From Saprospiraceae bacterium (GTDB lineage Bacteria > Bacteroidota > Bacteroidia > Chitinophagales > Saprospiraceae), in assembly GCA_027486765.1 (NCBI GenBank), contig JAIXOO010000420.1:1-32160 (forward strand): DNA of 32,160 bases. Direction: 5' to 3'. Made by a program: the position numbers and the translations under genes. Below, in pieces: positions 7,647 to 15,544 of the stretch. How positions within the stretch are numbered: position 1 is the first letter of the stretch; each line of letters begins with the position of its first letter. The notes beneath the pieces were generated by a model, which searched no databases, had not been told where the DNA came from, and worked only from the letters and a program-made list of their open reading frames with translations.

Positions 7647-8752
7647 TAAGAATGGTAAAATGCGCTGATGGCGTCCACCACCTGATCCAAATGCGCTACC
7701 GGCATACCCGGATAGAGGGGCAAACTCAAGCATTTCTGCGCAATTTGTTCCGCAATAGGGAACTGTCCGCGTTTAAATCCTAAAGGAAGATATGCCTCCT
7801 GCAAATGTGGTGGCAAGGGGTAATGAATCAAGGTGCCAATTCCGCGCTCCTGTAAATAAGCCTGTAAAGCATCCCGCCGCTCGGCCAAAACTACGAACAA
7901 ATGCCAAACCGAGGTGCAATCTGTGCCAAGCGTAGGTAAGCGCAAGTGCTCAATTTCTCGGAGTTGTTCCAAATATCTGTTGGCCAGCACTTCCCGTTCT
8001 GCATTCCAACTGGCCAAATGTGCCAATTTGATGCGCAAAATACCCGCTTGCACAGCATCCAAACGCGAGTTTAGCCCCGGTGTTTCATTGTAATACCGTT
8101 GCCTGGAGCCATAGTTGCGGTACATTTTGGCAAAGTCGGCGAAAGCGGAGTCGTTGGTAGTTACCGCCCCTGCATCACCCAAGGCGCCCAGGTTTTTGGT
8201 GGGGTAAAAACTCACCCCATTGATTTGCCCAAAACTTCCGGTCAATTTTCCCTGCCAACGTGCCCCGTGGGCCTGGGCATTGTCTTCCACCACGGCCAAA
8301 TCATAACGGGCGGCCAGCTCCATAATTGGCCCCATTTCGCAAGCTTGCCCATAAAGGTGTACGGGCATAATGACACGAGTCCGGGTACTGATAGCCGCTT
8401 CAATTCGTTGGGGGTCGATGTTCCAAGTGTGAGGGTCAGGCTCCACCGGAACAGGAATGGCCCCCACCTGCGACACTCCTAACCAAGAAGCGATGTAAGT
8501 ATTGGAAGGCACAATGACTTCGTCACCCGCGCCAATCCCCAGTGCTTTTAGTGCAATGTGCAATGCATCCAAGCCATTGGCTACTCCCACACAAAAACGG
8601 GTATGGTTGAATGCGGCGTAAGCTGCTTCAAATGCTTCCACCTCTGGCCCCAATACGTACCAATTGGAATCGTAAAATTTTTGCCAAAAAGCATCAAGCT
8701 CCACTTTTAAAGGCTGGTGCATCGGGGCGGAGGAAAAAAAAGGAATTTGCAT
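7646..8752 (-). CDS. DegT/DnrJ/EryC1/StrS sugar aminotransferase (FdtB/QdtB-like)
   Basis: This 368-residue PLP enzyme has the complete family pattern: DSNWYVLGPEVEAFE, the NGLDALHIALKALGIGAGDEV nucleotide-sugar and cofactor region, VEDNAQAHGA with the ring-binding Asp157, and SFYPTKNLGALGDAGAV with the Schiff-base Lys186. The C-terminal half carries NSRLDAVQAGIL and HYPLPPHLQEAY. Length is normal. The closest remembered relatives are dTDP-3-amino-3,6-dideoxyhexose transaminases. The context supports this, since a ketoisomerase-like cupin that makes the 3-keto substrate lies at 10690 in the divergent operon. The amine would come from glutamate. The exact sugar (Fuc3N or Qui3N type) cannot be decided. 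The ATG at 8752 starts directly at the conserved IPFFS segment. Confidence 0.88.
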   Translation of the reverse strand: MQIPFFSSAPMHQPLKVELDAFWQKFYDSNWYVLGPEVEAFEAAYAAFNHTRFCVGVANGLDALHIALKALGIGAGDEVIVPSNTYIASWLGVSQVGAIPVPVEPDPHTWNIDPQRIEAAISTRTRVIMPVHLYGQACEMGPIMELAARYDLAVVEDNAQAHGARWQGKLTGSFGQINGVSFYPTKNLGALGDAGAVTTNDSAFADFAKMYRNYGSRQRYYNETPGLNSRLDAVQAGILRIKLAHLASWNAEREVLANRYLEQLREIEHLRLPTLGTDCTSVWHLFVVLAERRDALQAYLQERGIGTLIHYPLPPHLQEAYLPLGFKRGQFPIAEQIAQKCLSLPLYPGMPVAHLDQVVDAISAFYHS

Positions 8753-8824
8753 ACAGGTGTACGGTTTGGCTTTGAGGTGGCGTGGTTAATTCGCGGCAAT
8801 TTAATTAACTTGTCGCCCAAATAA

Positions 8825-8853
8825 GGGGCGATAAAAAAATAAGTGTTCATTTT
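8825..8853 (-). repeat. Copy 2 of the upstream element, pointing to the aminotransferase gene
   Basis: Read on the minus strand this is AAAATGAACACTTATTTTTTT plus ATCGCCCC. It matches 3404-3432 at 27 of 29 bases and forms an inverted pair with 8917-8940. It ends 72 bases before the aminotransferase ATG. Confidence 0.7.
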
Positions 8854-8905
8854 GCTAAGAAATTAGATAAGTAAATGATTCATTTCAAGTGTCTTATTTA
8901 ATTCC

Positions 8906-8936
8906 TTGGCTCAGAAAAAATGAACACTTATTTTTG
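8906..8936 (+). promoter_or_regulatory. Probable promoter of the GT39 operon
   Basis: TTG at 8906-8908 and TATTTTTG at 8929-8936 fit the Bacteroidota TTTG / TAnnTTTG promoter with a 20-base spacer. Transcription from about 8943 would leave a leader of just over 20 bases before the ATG at 8966. Confidence 0.55.
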
Positions 8937-8940
8937 CCCC
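8917..8940 (+). repeat. Copy 3 of the upstream element, pointing to the GT39 gene
   Basis: This is the same sequence as the two other copies but 5 bases shorter between the T-run and GCCCC. It ends 25 bases before the ATG at 8966 and contains the -7 box at 8929. Together with 8825-8853 it forms a 24-29 bp inverted repeat across the divergent promoter region. Confidence 0.7.
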
Positions 8941-8965
8941 ACTGCTAAGCACACCTATAGCTCCA

Positions 8966-10687
8966 ATGGACAAAAATAAAGCAAAGAAAAAGCGCCCAAA
9001 TCCAGGCGCTCTTGCCAACAAACCTATCGCTCAATCCACTATTGCACCCGGCAAAGTTGACAAGCCCAGTGAACCCTGGAAGCCAGGCACCCTGTTTTGG
9101 CTGCACCTTGGCATCATTACGTTTTTTCTCCTGATGCTGCGCCTGAGTTTGATGGATTTGCCGTTGGAGCGCGACGAAAGTGCTTATGCCTACCTGGGCA
9201 AAAGAGCAATGGAGGGTTTGACACCTTATCGGGATTTTTATGAAATGAAACCCCCTTTGTTGTTTTATGGGTACGGACTATTGGATTTGGTTTTTGGATA
9301 TAGCCAGGCAGGATTGCGTTGGGGGGCCTTGTTTTTGACCTTGTTGATGTGTGGTGGGACCTATTTGATCGGACGTAGTTTTTTTGGCCCCAAATATGGG
9401 CTGCTTGCTGCCTTGGTACTGGCTTTATTCAGTGCGAATCCTTACACCAGTATGGTTTTTGAAGAGTCGGAATTGCTGGTGATGGCACTCGCCTTGTTCG
9501 GGATTTGGTTTTTGTGTCGATTGCTCAACGAAGCAGGGAATCCACAGCAGGAACGTTGGTGGCTGATCGGTGCAGGAGTACTGATCGGCAGTAGTGTGAT
9601 GGTCAAACAATCGGCAGTGTTTTTCTTGGGCTTCGCCGCAGTGTTTTTGATTTTGTTGGCCGATGGAGCTGGCTTCAAAGCTTGGTTCGGGAAGTTGGTA
9701 CGACAAGGGCTTTGGTTTTCGGCGGGGGCGCTCACGCCAGTTTTGTTGTGTGCAGGAATCGTTATGGGGTTTGGGGTATGGGATGAATTTTTGTTCTGGA
9801 ACCTTGAATACCCTAATCTTTATACCAGTGGAGAGGATAGAACCTCTGAAATCAATCTTTTACAATACAACTTTAATAGCTTGACTCAGCGCCAACTGCT
9901 TTTGTGGGTGCTGGCAGGCCTGGGAGTATTGGCCATTGCTTTGAGGGGAATGAGCAAAAAGGCAAATATTGCTTTAATGGCGCTTGCCCTCTTTTCTTTT
10001 TTAACCATTACTCCTGGCCAAAGATACTACCTGCACTACTGGATTCAATTTTTACCCGCAGTTGCACTACTTTTCGCCCATTTGTTTTTCAAATTGGAAA
10101 AATTGGGAGAAAAGCCTAACCTGAGTATTGCCAAAAACCTGAGCTTACCCTTAGCGGCTTTGTTTTTGTTGATAGGGGTGGCCTTATCCAGTACGCATTG
10201 GTTAAAAACGGATTCAAATACCCTGATGCGGAATATGTTTGGGGGGAATCCCTTTGTGGAAGACCAATTGTTTGCGCGCATAATCGAAGCACAAATTCAA
10301 CCCAATGAAACGGTGGCCGTAATGGGTTCGGAACCCCAAATTTACGTGTACCTCAATCGCAAAGCGCCTAGTCGTCATTTTTATACGGCGTTTTTATCGC
10401 GCAATCACCGCTTTTCCGAAGCCTGGCAAAACGAAGCACTGGAAGGTCTCAAAACGGAGAGCCCCGAATATGTGGTATTCAACATCGTTCCAATGTCCTG
10501 GATGTTGAAGCCTGATTCCAATCAGGGTTTTTATCAAAACTCATATTCCTGGGTGATGAAAAATTATGCCCCCATCGCTTGGGCTGACTATGTGGATTTT
10601 TACAACCCCACAATCGTCACCGATGCGGCAGCGAGTACCTACAAGCCACAGAGTGGAAGTTATGTGATGTTGTTGAAGAAGAAATAA
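8966..10687 (+). CDS. GT39/ArnT-like glycosyltransferase, multi-spanning membrane protein
   Basis: The 573-residue product has a Lys/Pro-rich cytoplasmic tail (1-45), about eleven hydrophobic segments up to residue about 415, and a soluble periplasmic C-terminal domain. The first periplasmic loop carries LPLERDESAYAYLGKRAMEG, with the acidic pair typical of GT-C enzymes of the PMT/ArnT (PF13231) group, followed by PYRDFYEMKPPLLFY. Family members transfer a sugar from a polyprenyl-phosphate donor to lipid or protein acceptors on the outer face of the inner membrane. The acceptor is unknown here. The cupin gene starts 2 bases after its stop, so the two are translationally close. It probably belongs to a surface-glycan pathway together with the neighbouring amino-sugar genes. 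Confidence 0.87.
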   Translation: MDKNKAKKKRPNPGALANKPIAQSTIAPGKVDKPSEPWKPGTLFWLHLGIITFFLLMLRLSLMDLPLERDESAYAYLGKRAMEGLTPYRDFYEMKPPLLFYGYGLLDLVFGYSQAGLRWGALFLTLLMCGGTYLIGRSFFGPKYGLLAALVLALFSANPYTSMVFEESELLVMALALFGIWFLCRLLNEAGNPQQERWWLIGAGVLIGSSVMVKQSAVFFLGFAAVFLILLADGAGFKAWFGKLVRQGLWFSAGALTPVLLCAGIVMGFGVWDEFLFWNLEYPNLYTSGEDRTSEINLLQYNFNSLTQRQLLLWVLAGLGVLAIALRGMSKKANIALMALALFSFLTITPGQRYYLHYWIQFLPAVALLFAHLFFKLEKLGEKPNLSIAKNLSLPLAALFLLIGVALSSTHWLKTDSNTLMRNMFGGNPFVEDQLFARIIEAQIQPNETVAVMGSEPQIYVYLNRKAPSRHFYTAFLSRNHRFSEAWQNEALEGLKTESPEYVVFNIVPMSWMLKPDSNQGFYQNSYSWVMKNYAPIAWADYVDFYNPTIVTDAAASTYKPQSGSYVMLLKKK

Positions 10688-10689
10688 TA

Positions 10690-11100
10690 ATGAGCAACAG
10701 TGAACCACAATTGATCCAATTCCATACCCATGGTGAATCAGCCGTTGGTTATTTGGCCGTAGCGCAAATCCAGCAGGAGATTCCCTTTGAGGTCAAACGT
10801 TTGTTTTGGACCTATTTTACGCCTCAGAGTGTGATTCGGGGTCGGCATGCCCATCATGCCACCTCGATGGTGTTGATTGCTGTACATGGCCGGATCGAAT
10901 TGCACACTGAAATGCTCAGCGGACAAAAAAATAGTTTTTTATTGGATCGACCCGACGTAGGGGTATGGATGCCTCCGCTCACTTGGCACACCATGCAGTA
11001 CAGTCATGATGCGGTACAGTTGGTGCTGACGGATACGGAGTATGTGGCAACGGATTACATTCGGAGTTATGAGGAGTTTGTGGGGTTGCGAGGGATTTAA
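10690..11100 (+). CDS. dTDP-sugar 3,4-ketoisomerase-like cupin (FdtA/QdtA/WxcM C-terminal type)
   Basis: This 136-residue cytoplasmic protein has the cupin pattern of dTDP-4-keto-6-deoxyglucose 3,4-ketoisomerases: GYLAVAQIQQEIPFEVKRLFW, then the active-site stretch IRGRHAHHATSMVLIAVHG, DRPDVGVWMPPLTWH and a late YIRSYEEF. The His residues of RGRHAH correspond to the conserved catalytic histidine region. Family enzymes move the keto group from C4 to C3, which creates the substrate for a 3-aminotransferase such as the one at 7646-8752. Length is normal for a stand-alone enzyme of this type. It starts 2 bases after the GT39 stop, so it is almost certainly in the same transcript. Which epimer (FdtA or QdtA product) is formed cannot be told. 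Confidence 0.88.
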   Translation: MSNSEPQLIQFHTHGESAVGYLAVAQIQQEIPFEVKRLFWTYFTPQSVIRGRHAHHATSMVLIAVHGRIELHTEMLSGQKNSFLLDRPDVGVWMPPLTWHTMQYSHDAVQLVLTDTEYVATDYIRSYEEFVGLRGI

Positions 11101-11134
11101 ACTTAAGTTATGGTGAAAAATTAAATCCAAACAT

Positions 11135-11142
11135 TATTTTTG
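11135..11142 (+). promoter_or_regulatory. Possible -7 box before the duplicated membrane protein gene
   Basis: TATTTTTG fits TAnnTTTG. The preceding AACAT resembles the core of the upstream element seen at 8917-8940. No clear -33 box is visible. It lies 18 bases before the ATG at 11161 and argues that the TTG at 11140 is promoter rather than start codon. Confidence 0.4.
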
Positions 11143-11160
11143 CGGCTTAAACTTCAGAAA

Positions 11161-12867
11161 ATGCTCAATAAGACCAAGCTCCAAGCCATCAGTACTACGA
11201 AATACCCATTCAATTTTAGTGCCTATTTTGGGCATGGCTTACACCTCTTTGGCCGGGAAGCAGGCCAGTTTGTAGGCTATACCTTGATTCATCTGCTGTT
11301 TTTTTCATTGATTCGAACCCTGGCTCCAGAATTCACCCTTTACTGTTTGATTCTTTCGCCTTCGTTCTTGTCAGGCTATTACATTGTGGCCCGCGACATT
11401 GATCGCGATGAAGACATCCCCTTTAGTCGATTTTTTGCAGGCTATTACCATGCCCCAGGTTTGTTGGTCATTGGTGGCAGCATTATCTTGGGCTGTGGCA
11501 TCCTGGGCTTGCCCTTCTTTTTCTTTGAGCCAGGCATACATTTGATGTACTTGCCGTTTATCCGTTTTTGGGTCGCCTTGTACATGACGCTGGGTGCTTA
11601 TCCCCTGTTGTTGCCAGTGGTCTTTTTTTACAGTTTTTTTCGCTGGGCACCCATGCTGTATCTTTTTTCGAGAATGAGTATTCCCGAGGCACTAATCATG
11701 AGTTGTAAACTGGTCGTGCCACGCTGGGGTTTGCACTTTCTGTTTACCATTGTACTGGCCATCATTGGGGCGTATTTTTCGACGTACTTCTTTTACGTTT
11801 TGAGCTTGTTTTTGGTGAGTGTAAGCGCTTGTGCCGACTACGCTTCATTTGCCCAAATTACGGAAGAAGCGCAGGAAGAAAATACGACAAGTGAACAATC
11901 TGATCCAGAAACACAGCCAGAACCAACGCCAAGTGCATTTTCTGAGCTTCCATTGAAAGAAGCACCCACCATAACAAACCTAACAGTGGAGGCACCTCGG
12001 ACAAGTGCTTCACCTGTGCCACCAGTAACAAAAATAACTGTAGAAGAGGAAGATGACCTTTGGCATGTCCCAGATGAAAAAGAGGTCAGCGCAAAATTTG
12101 AACTATTGCTGAACCGGAAGTCTCGCCTGAACATCAAGAGTTACTTCGGAAAGTCTTTTCGGCTATTTTCCGACGACATCGGGAATTTTATCCCCTACAC
12201 CTTTGTCGTACTGCTCACCCTGTTGCTTACCCGCCTGGTTGGGCCGCTCGGGATCATGGCCAACATGTTGCTGGCAAATCAACTCATTGCTGGTTATTTT
12301 GTGGCGGGAGCTTCGCTTGAACGAGGGCAAAAAAATGGAATAGGTACCTATTTTTCAGCCTTTGAATTTGTACAGAACATTAGTCTGTTTAGTGTGATCC
12401 AATTTTTGGTCAATTTTATCTTGTTTTTGCCTTTTTTATTCATCGTGGGTTACAAGATGTTTCGTTTCGACTTGCTGGGGCAGGAGGCCTACCCTTATTG
12501 GACCTTTTTGTTGCTCTTGCCTATGATTTATTTGAGCATAGCTTGGCGTTGGGCACCCGCATTGATGATTTTTTACCACATGAACTTATGGCAAGCCATG
12601 GAAACGAGCCGAAAATTGATCACCCGCAATTTATTTGGGCACACGATCCATCTTTTACTCATTTCAGTACCTTTTTTGATCCCTCCGATTATTAATTTTC
12701 TATCGATAAATCTTGAGCTGCGTTTGTTCAGTTTGCTTTTTTTACTCATCATTGGTTACAGCATCGGTGCCGACTACTTTGCTTTTGCAGATGAGGTAGA
12801 TTTGTTTGAAGAAAACGATGGAGAAGAAATGGACTTGCTCGACCATTTTATAGAAACGAAGGAATAA
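11161..12867 (+). CDS. Internally duplicated multi-spanning membrane protein, unknown function
   Basis: I start this at the ATG at 11161 (568 residues); the open frame from TTG 11140 overlaps a promoter-like box. The protein is two related membrane halves joined by a linker. Half 1 is about 16-232 and half 2 about 322-545, each with several hydrophobic segments. Matching landmarks are SAYFGHGLHLF against KSYFGKSFRLF, FRWAPMLYLF against AWRWAPALMIF, and SACADYASFAQ against IGADYFAFADE. The linker (about 233-320) is rich in Glu, Pro, Ser and Thr and should be disordered. The C terminus is very acidic. The halves recall DUF975/glycerophosphoryl-diester-phosphodiesterase-like membrane domains only loosely. 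It lies 60 bases after the ketoisomerase gene on the same strand. Function unknown; envelope glycan work is a guess from context. Confidence 0.75.
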   Translation: MLNKTKLQAISTTKYPFNFSAYFGHGLHLFGREAGQFVGYTLIHLLFFSLIRTLAPEFTLYCLILSPSFLSGYYIVARDIDRDEDIPFSRFFAGYYHAPGLLVIGGSIILGCGILGLPFFFFEPGIHLMYLPFIRFWVALYMTLGAYPLLLPVVFFYSFFRWAPMLYLFSRMSIPEALIMSCKLVVPRWGLHFLFTIVLAIIGAYFSTYFFYVLSLFLVSVSACADYASFAQITEEAQEENTTSEQSDPETQPEPTPSAFSELPLKEAPTITNLTVEAPRTSASPVPPVTKITVEEEDDLWHVPDEKEVSAKFELLLNRKSRLNIKSYFGKSFRLFSDDIGNFIPYTFVVLLTLLLTRLVGPLGIMANMLLANQLIAGYFVAGASLERGQKNGIGTYFSAFEFVQNISLFSVIQFLVNFILFLPFLFIVGYKMFRFDLLGQEAYPYWTFLLLLPMIYLSIAWRWAPALMIFYHMNLWQAMETSRKLITRNLFGHTIHLLLISVPFLIPPIINFLSINLELRLFSLLFLLIIGYSIGADYFAFADEVDLFEENDGEEMDLLDHFIETKE

Positions 12868-13071
12868 GTGGTAACCCCGTAAACGCCTTCTTACAACACG
12901 GCAATAGTCGGCAGTTTTTAAATTGTTCTATAGCTTGAATATAATTGATCACCCCTCAAACAACACCTCCATCCTCAACTCGTTCTGTACGAAACCCAGC
13001 GAATACTGATTTTGCTTTGGCCAAGGCAATAGATTCAAAGGGCTATAGACTACCAAATTTCCCCCAACTCA

Positions 13072-13103
13072 GCTATAAGTGGGTTAAAAAACCCAGTTAT
13101 AGC
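13072..13103. terminator. Strong hairpin between convergent genes
   Basis: GCTATAAGTGGGTT pairs with AACCCAGTTATAGC around a four-base A loop, with 13 of 14 positions matching. No T-tract follows on either strand, so an intrinsic terminator is not certain. It sits in the 292-base gap between the stops at 12867 and 13160; the rest of that gap shows no convincing gene. Confidence 0.5.
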
Positions 13104-13159
13104 CAAAATGAACCCTTTATTTTAGCTATAACTATACAATTACGATATTTTCAACCACA

Positions 13160-15490
13160 TCACCCCCCGTAACACCTCACCTCCAATAGCGCCGCAGGCA
13201 CCAACCCTGAAGGATGCTCCACCTCAATCCGCAACTTCCTTGTATGTCCTTTCTCGGCAAAATCAATTTTCCACTGACTCTGATGATTGTCCACAATCTC
13301 CGCGACCAATTCCTCCCGATCGTTCCATACCCGTACTCGTTTCACACAAAAAGGCATCTCATTCTCTGGGTGCGCCATCAAAACCGTTTCCATCGGATGA
13401 TCAAAATCGCTGTCAAAATGCAGCACCAATTGCCGGATGTGTTGAGGTTCGGCCCACTCCAGACTTAAGGTAGGTCGCTGATCGGAAGGATCCGCCACCC
13501 AAGCATTCGGCTGATTGGTGGGGCGTTGTAAGCCATTACGAATGTTTTCGGCAGCAAAGGTGGCCAAGGCGGGAGTAAACTTCAGGGCCAGGTTTTTACC
13601 CGCCGGGCGGCGTTGGGGGCACCAAAACTCGAAGGCCTCTACCCCAATGTCTTCCAGCGGCTCCTGTTTGCCATAGTTGGAAACTGCTTTGTTGACTGCG
13701 TTGAACACCGTCAAAATGCCCGTGATGCGTTGATCTGAAAATTGCAATTTGACTTGTTCGTTTTTCAAAATGGTTACAAACCCATAAGTCTGTAGTTCGG
13801 CAGCAGGACTATTTTTCGCCAAAAGTGGGTGTTCATTGAGGGCAAAACTGAGCGGCACACAATTGCGCCCCGGCTGCAATTGCACGACCTGTTTGGCCAA
13901 AATCACATCGGGGGTATGGTTGTCCACTTTGCTGGATACGCGTAGTTCGATTTCCAAATCCGTAGCCGCCTCAGCATAGGGGTGGATGACGAATTGGAGT
14001 GGAGCCTGGTTTGGCCCAAATTGCAAGGGCACCATTTGCGCCAGGGAAAAAGGCATCGGCTCCGCTTCACCATTGGGCAATAATTCCGCCAATTGTAACT
14101 CGCTGCTGGCCGAAATGCGGGCACTTCGCACCAAATCGAGCGGATCATGCAAACGCAGGTTTGGGATGTGTTGCCCGGTTTTGAGCAGTTCCTGTTGCAA
14201 CAATTGGATATGCTCCGGCTTCGCCAAATCGCGGGGCAACAAGCCATGTTCAGCACACAACTTAGCTGCCATGCCCACCGCTTGCCCACCGTGAGCACTG
14301 GTGGCCATTACCCGAGAAGAGCCAAAAGCTACGTGACTGGCCGAAATGATCCGCCCGGCGATGAACAGGTTCTGGATGTTGCGCGAATAAAAGCAGCGGT
14401 AAGGAATGCCGTAAAGCCCCTTGCTGTGCCATTGATTGCAACTGGAAAGCTCTTTTTCCGAAAAAACGCCGTCGGCAGGATGTAAGTCGATCGACCAGCC
14501 CCCAAAGGCCACGTCGTCGTAATGGGCGCGTTGTTCCACGATGTCTTGCTGGATCAACATGTAGTCGCCTTCAAAACGGCGGCTTTCCCGTTTGCCGGGA
14601 ATATGGCCCACCCACTCCAGGGTCAGGTTTTCTGCTTCCGGGAACAGGCCCGAGTTTTTGATGTAATTCCACACCCCATACACCACTTTCCAGAGCTCCC
14701 ACTTGATGGTTTCAGTGTCGTGTACCGTATCCAGTCGGCCACCATACTCGATCCACCAGAGTTTACAGCCAAAATCCTGGGTGTTGAAAGAACGAAATTT
14801 GGGTACTTTTTGGGTGACATCGTGCGCGAAACTCGGCGCTACAAATTTGACGGGTTTCCCCACGTTTTTGGAATAAAAATAAAGGCTGTGCCCCAGCAAC
14901 TCGCCGTAGGCTTTGGAAGGTGCAAATTTTTCCCCAAATTCCTCCTGCGCCTCTGCCCCCATGCGGAAAGCGGCCCCTGCGAGGAAACCCACAATGCCAT
15001 CGCCCGAAGCATCGCAAAACAAAGGTGCGACCAATTCGTAACGGGTGGAGTTTTGAGGGCAAAAAGCATATATTTTTGAGATGGTATCCGCGTCTGATTT
15101 TTCCAGATCGTACACAGCGGTGTTGAGCAACAGCGTGATGTTGGGCTCACTCACCACTTTTTCCAATAAAATGGTGTCAAAAATGAGCGGGTTGCTGTCG
15201 GGATTGCGGTACATGTTTTCTACCAACAATTCGTCCAAAACGCCCCCCTCCCGGGCCCAGCGGTTGTTATTGCCCATGTGGGAAGTAGCGCCCAATACCC
15301 ACAGGCGCACTTCGCTGGAGGAGTTGCCGCCCAAAACAGGGCGATCGGTCACTAGTACCACCCGAACGCCTGCCCGCGCCGCCGTAATGGCGGAACACAA
15401 GCCGGACAAACCACCACCTACCACTACCAGTTCACTGTTCAGGGTGGTATTTTTGGGGTTTCTTTTATCGCTTGCTGCTGCTTTTATCAT
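13160..15490 (-). CDS. FAD-dependent oxidoreductase (PF12831-like) with C-terminal beta domain
   Basis: The 776-residue product opens with a dinucleotide-binding fold: ELVVVGGGLSGLCSAITAARAG (GxGxxG at 25-30), the loop VLGGNSSSEVR at about 52-62, and later LFCDASGDGIVGFLAGAAF and NLFIAGRIISASHVAFGSSRVM, all typical of the FAD_oxidored family found near glycan-degradation genes. No signal peptide is visible, so it is probably cytoplasmic. The last 110 or so residues (LSLEWAEPQHIRQLVLHFDSDFD onward) resemble a discoidin-like beta-sandwich. Residues about 480-640 form another beta-rich region. It is the last gene of the minus-strand locus, 54 bases after the symporter gene. Oxidation of an imported sugar or derivative is a reasonable inference; the substrate is not known. 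Confidence 0.88.
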   Translation of the reverse strand: MIKAAASDKRNPKNTTLNSELVVVGGGLSGLCSAITAARAGVRVVLVTDRPVLGGNSSSEVRLWVLGATSHMGNNNRWAREGGVLDELLVENMYRNPDSNPLIFDTILLEKVVSEPNITLLLNTAVYDLEKSDADTISKIYAFCPQNSTRYELVAPLFCDASGDGIVGFLAGAAFRMGAEAQEEFGEKFAPSKAYGELLGHSLYFYSKNVGKPVKFVAPSFAHDVTQKVPKFRSFNTQDFGCKLWWIEYGGRLDTVHDTETIKWELWKVVYGVWNYIKNSGLFPEAENLTLEWVGHIPGKRESRRFEGDYMLIQQDIVEQRAHYDDVAFGGWSIDLHPADGVFSEKELSSCNQWHSKGLYGIPYRCFYSRNIQNLFIAGRIISASHVAFGSSRVMATSAHGGQAVGMAAKLCAEHGLLPRDLAKPEHIQLLQQELLKTGQHIPNLRLHDPLDLVRSARISASSELQLAELLPNGEAEPMPFSLAQMVPLQFGPNQAPLQFVIHPYAEAATDLEIELRVSSKVDNHTPDVILAKQVVQLQPGRNCVPLSFALNEHPLLAKNSPAAELQTYGFVTILKNEQVKLQFSDQRITGILTVFNAVNKAVSNYGKQEPLEDIGVEAFEFWCPQRRPAGKNLALKFTPALATFAAENIRNGLQRPTNQPNAWVADPSDQRPTLSLEWAEPQHIRQLVLHFDSDFDHPMETVLMAHPENEMPFCVKRVRVWNDREELVAEIVDNHQSQWKIDFAEKGHTRKLRIEVEHPSGLVPAALLEVRCYGG

Positions 15491-15544
15491 GATCTCAAGT
15501 GTAGAATATTACTTTAATGGGAAGGTTTTACTCTTGATGTTGCG

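Noticed and set aside
12945-13172. 75-codon plus-strand reading frame
   Set aside because: It spans the hairpin at 13072-13103 and overlaps the end of the oxidoreductase gene. The protein has no domain, signal or balanced composition that supports it.
14522-15079. 185-codon plus-strand frame antisense to the FAD oxidoreductase gene
   Set aside because: It is a shadow of the real gene, with no family features and no start context.
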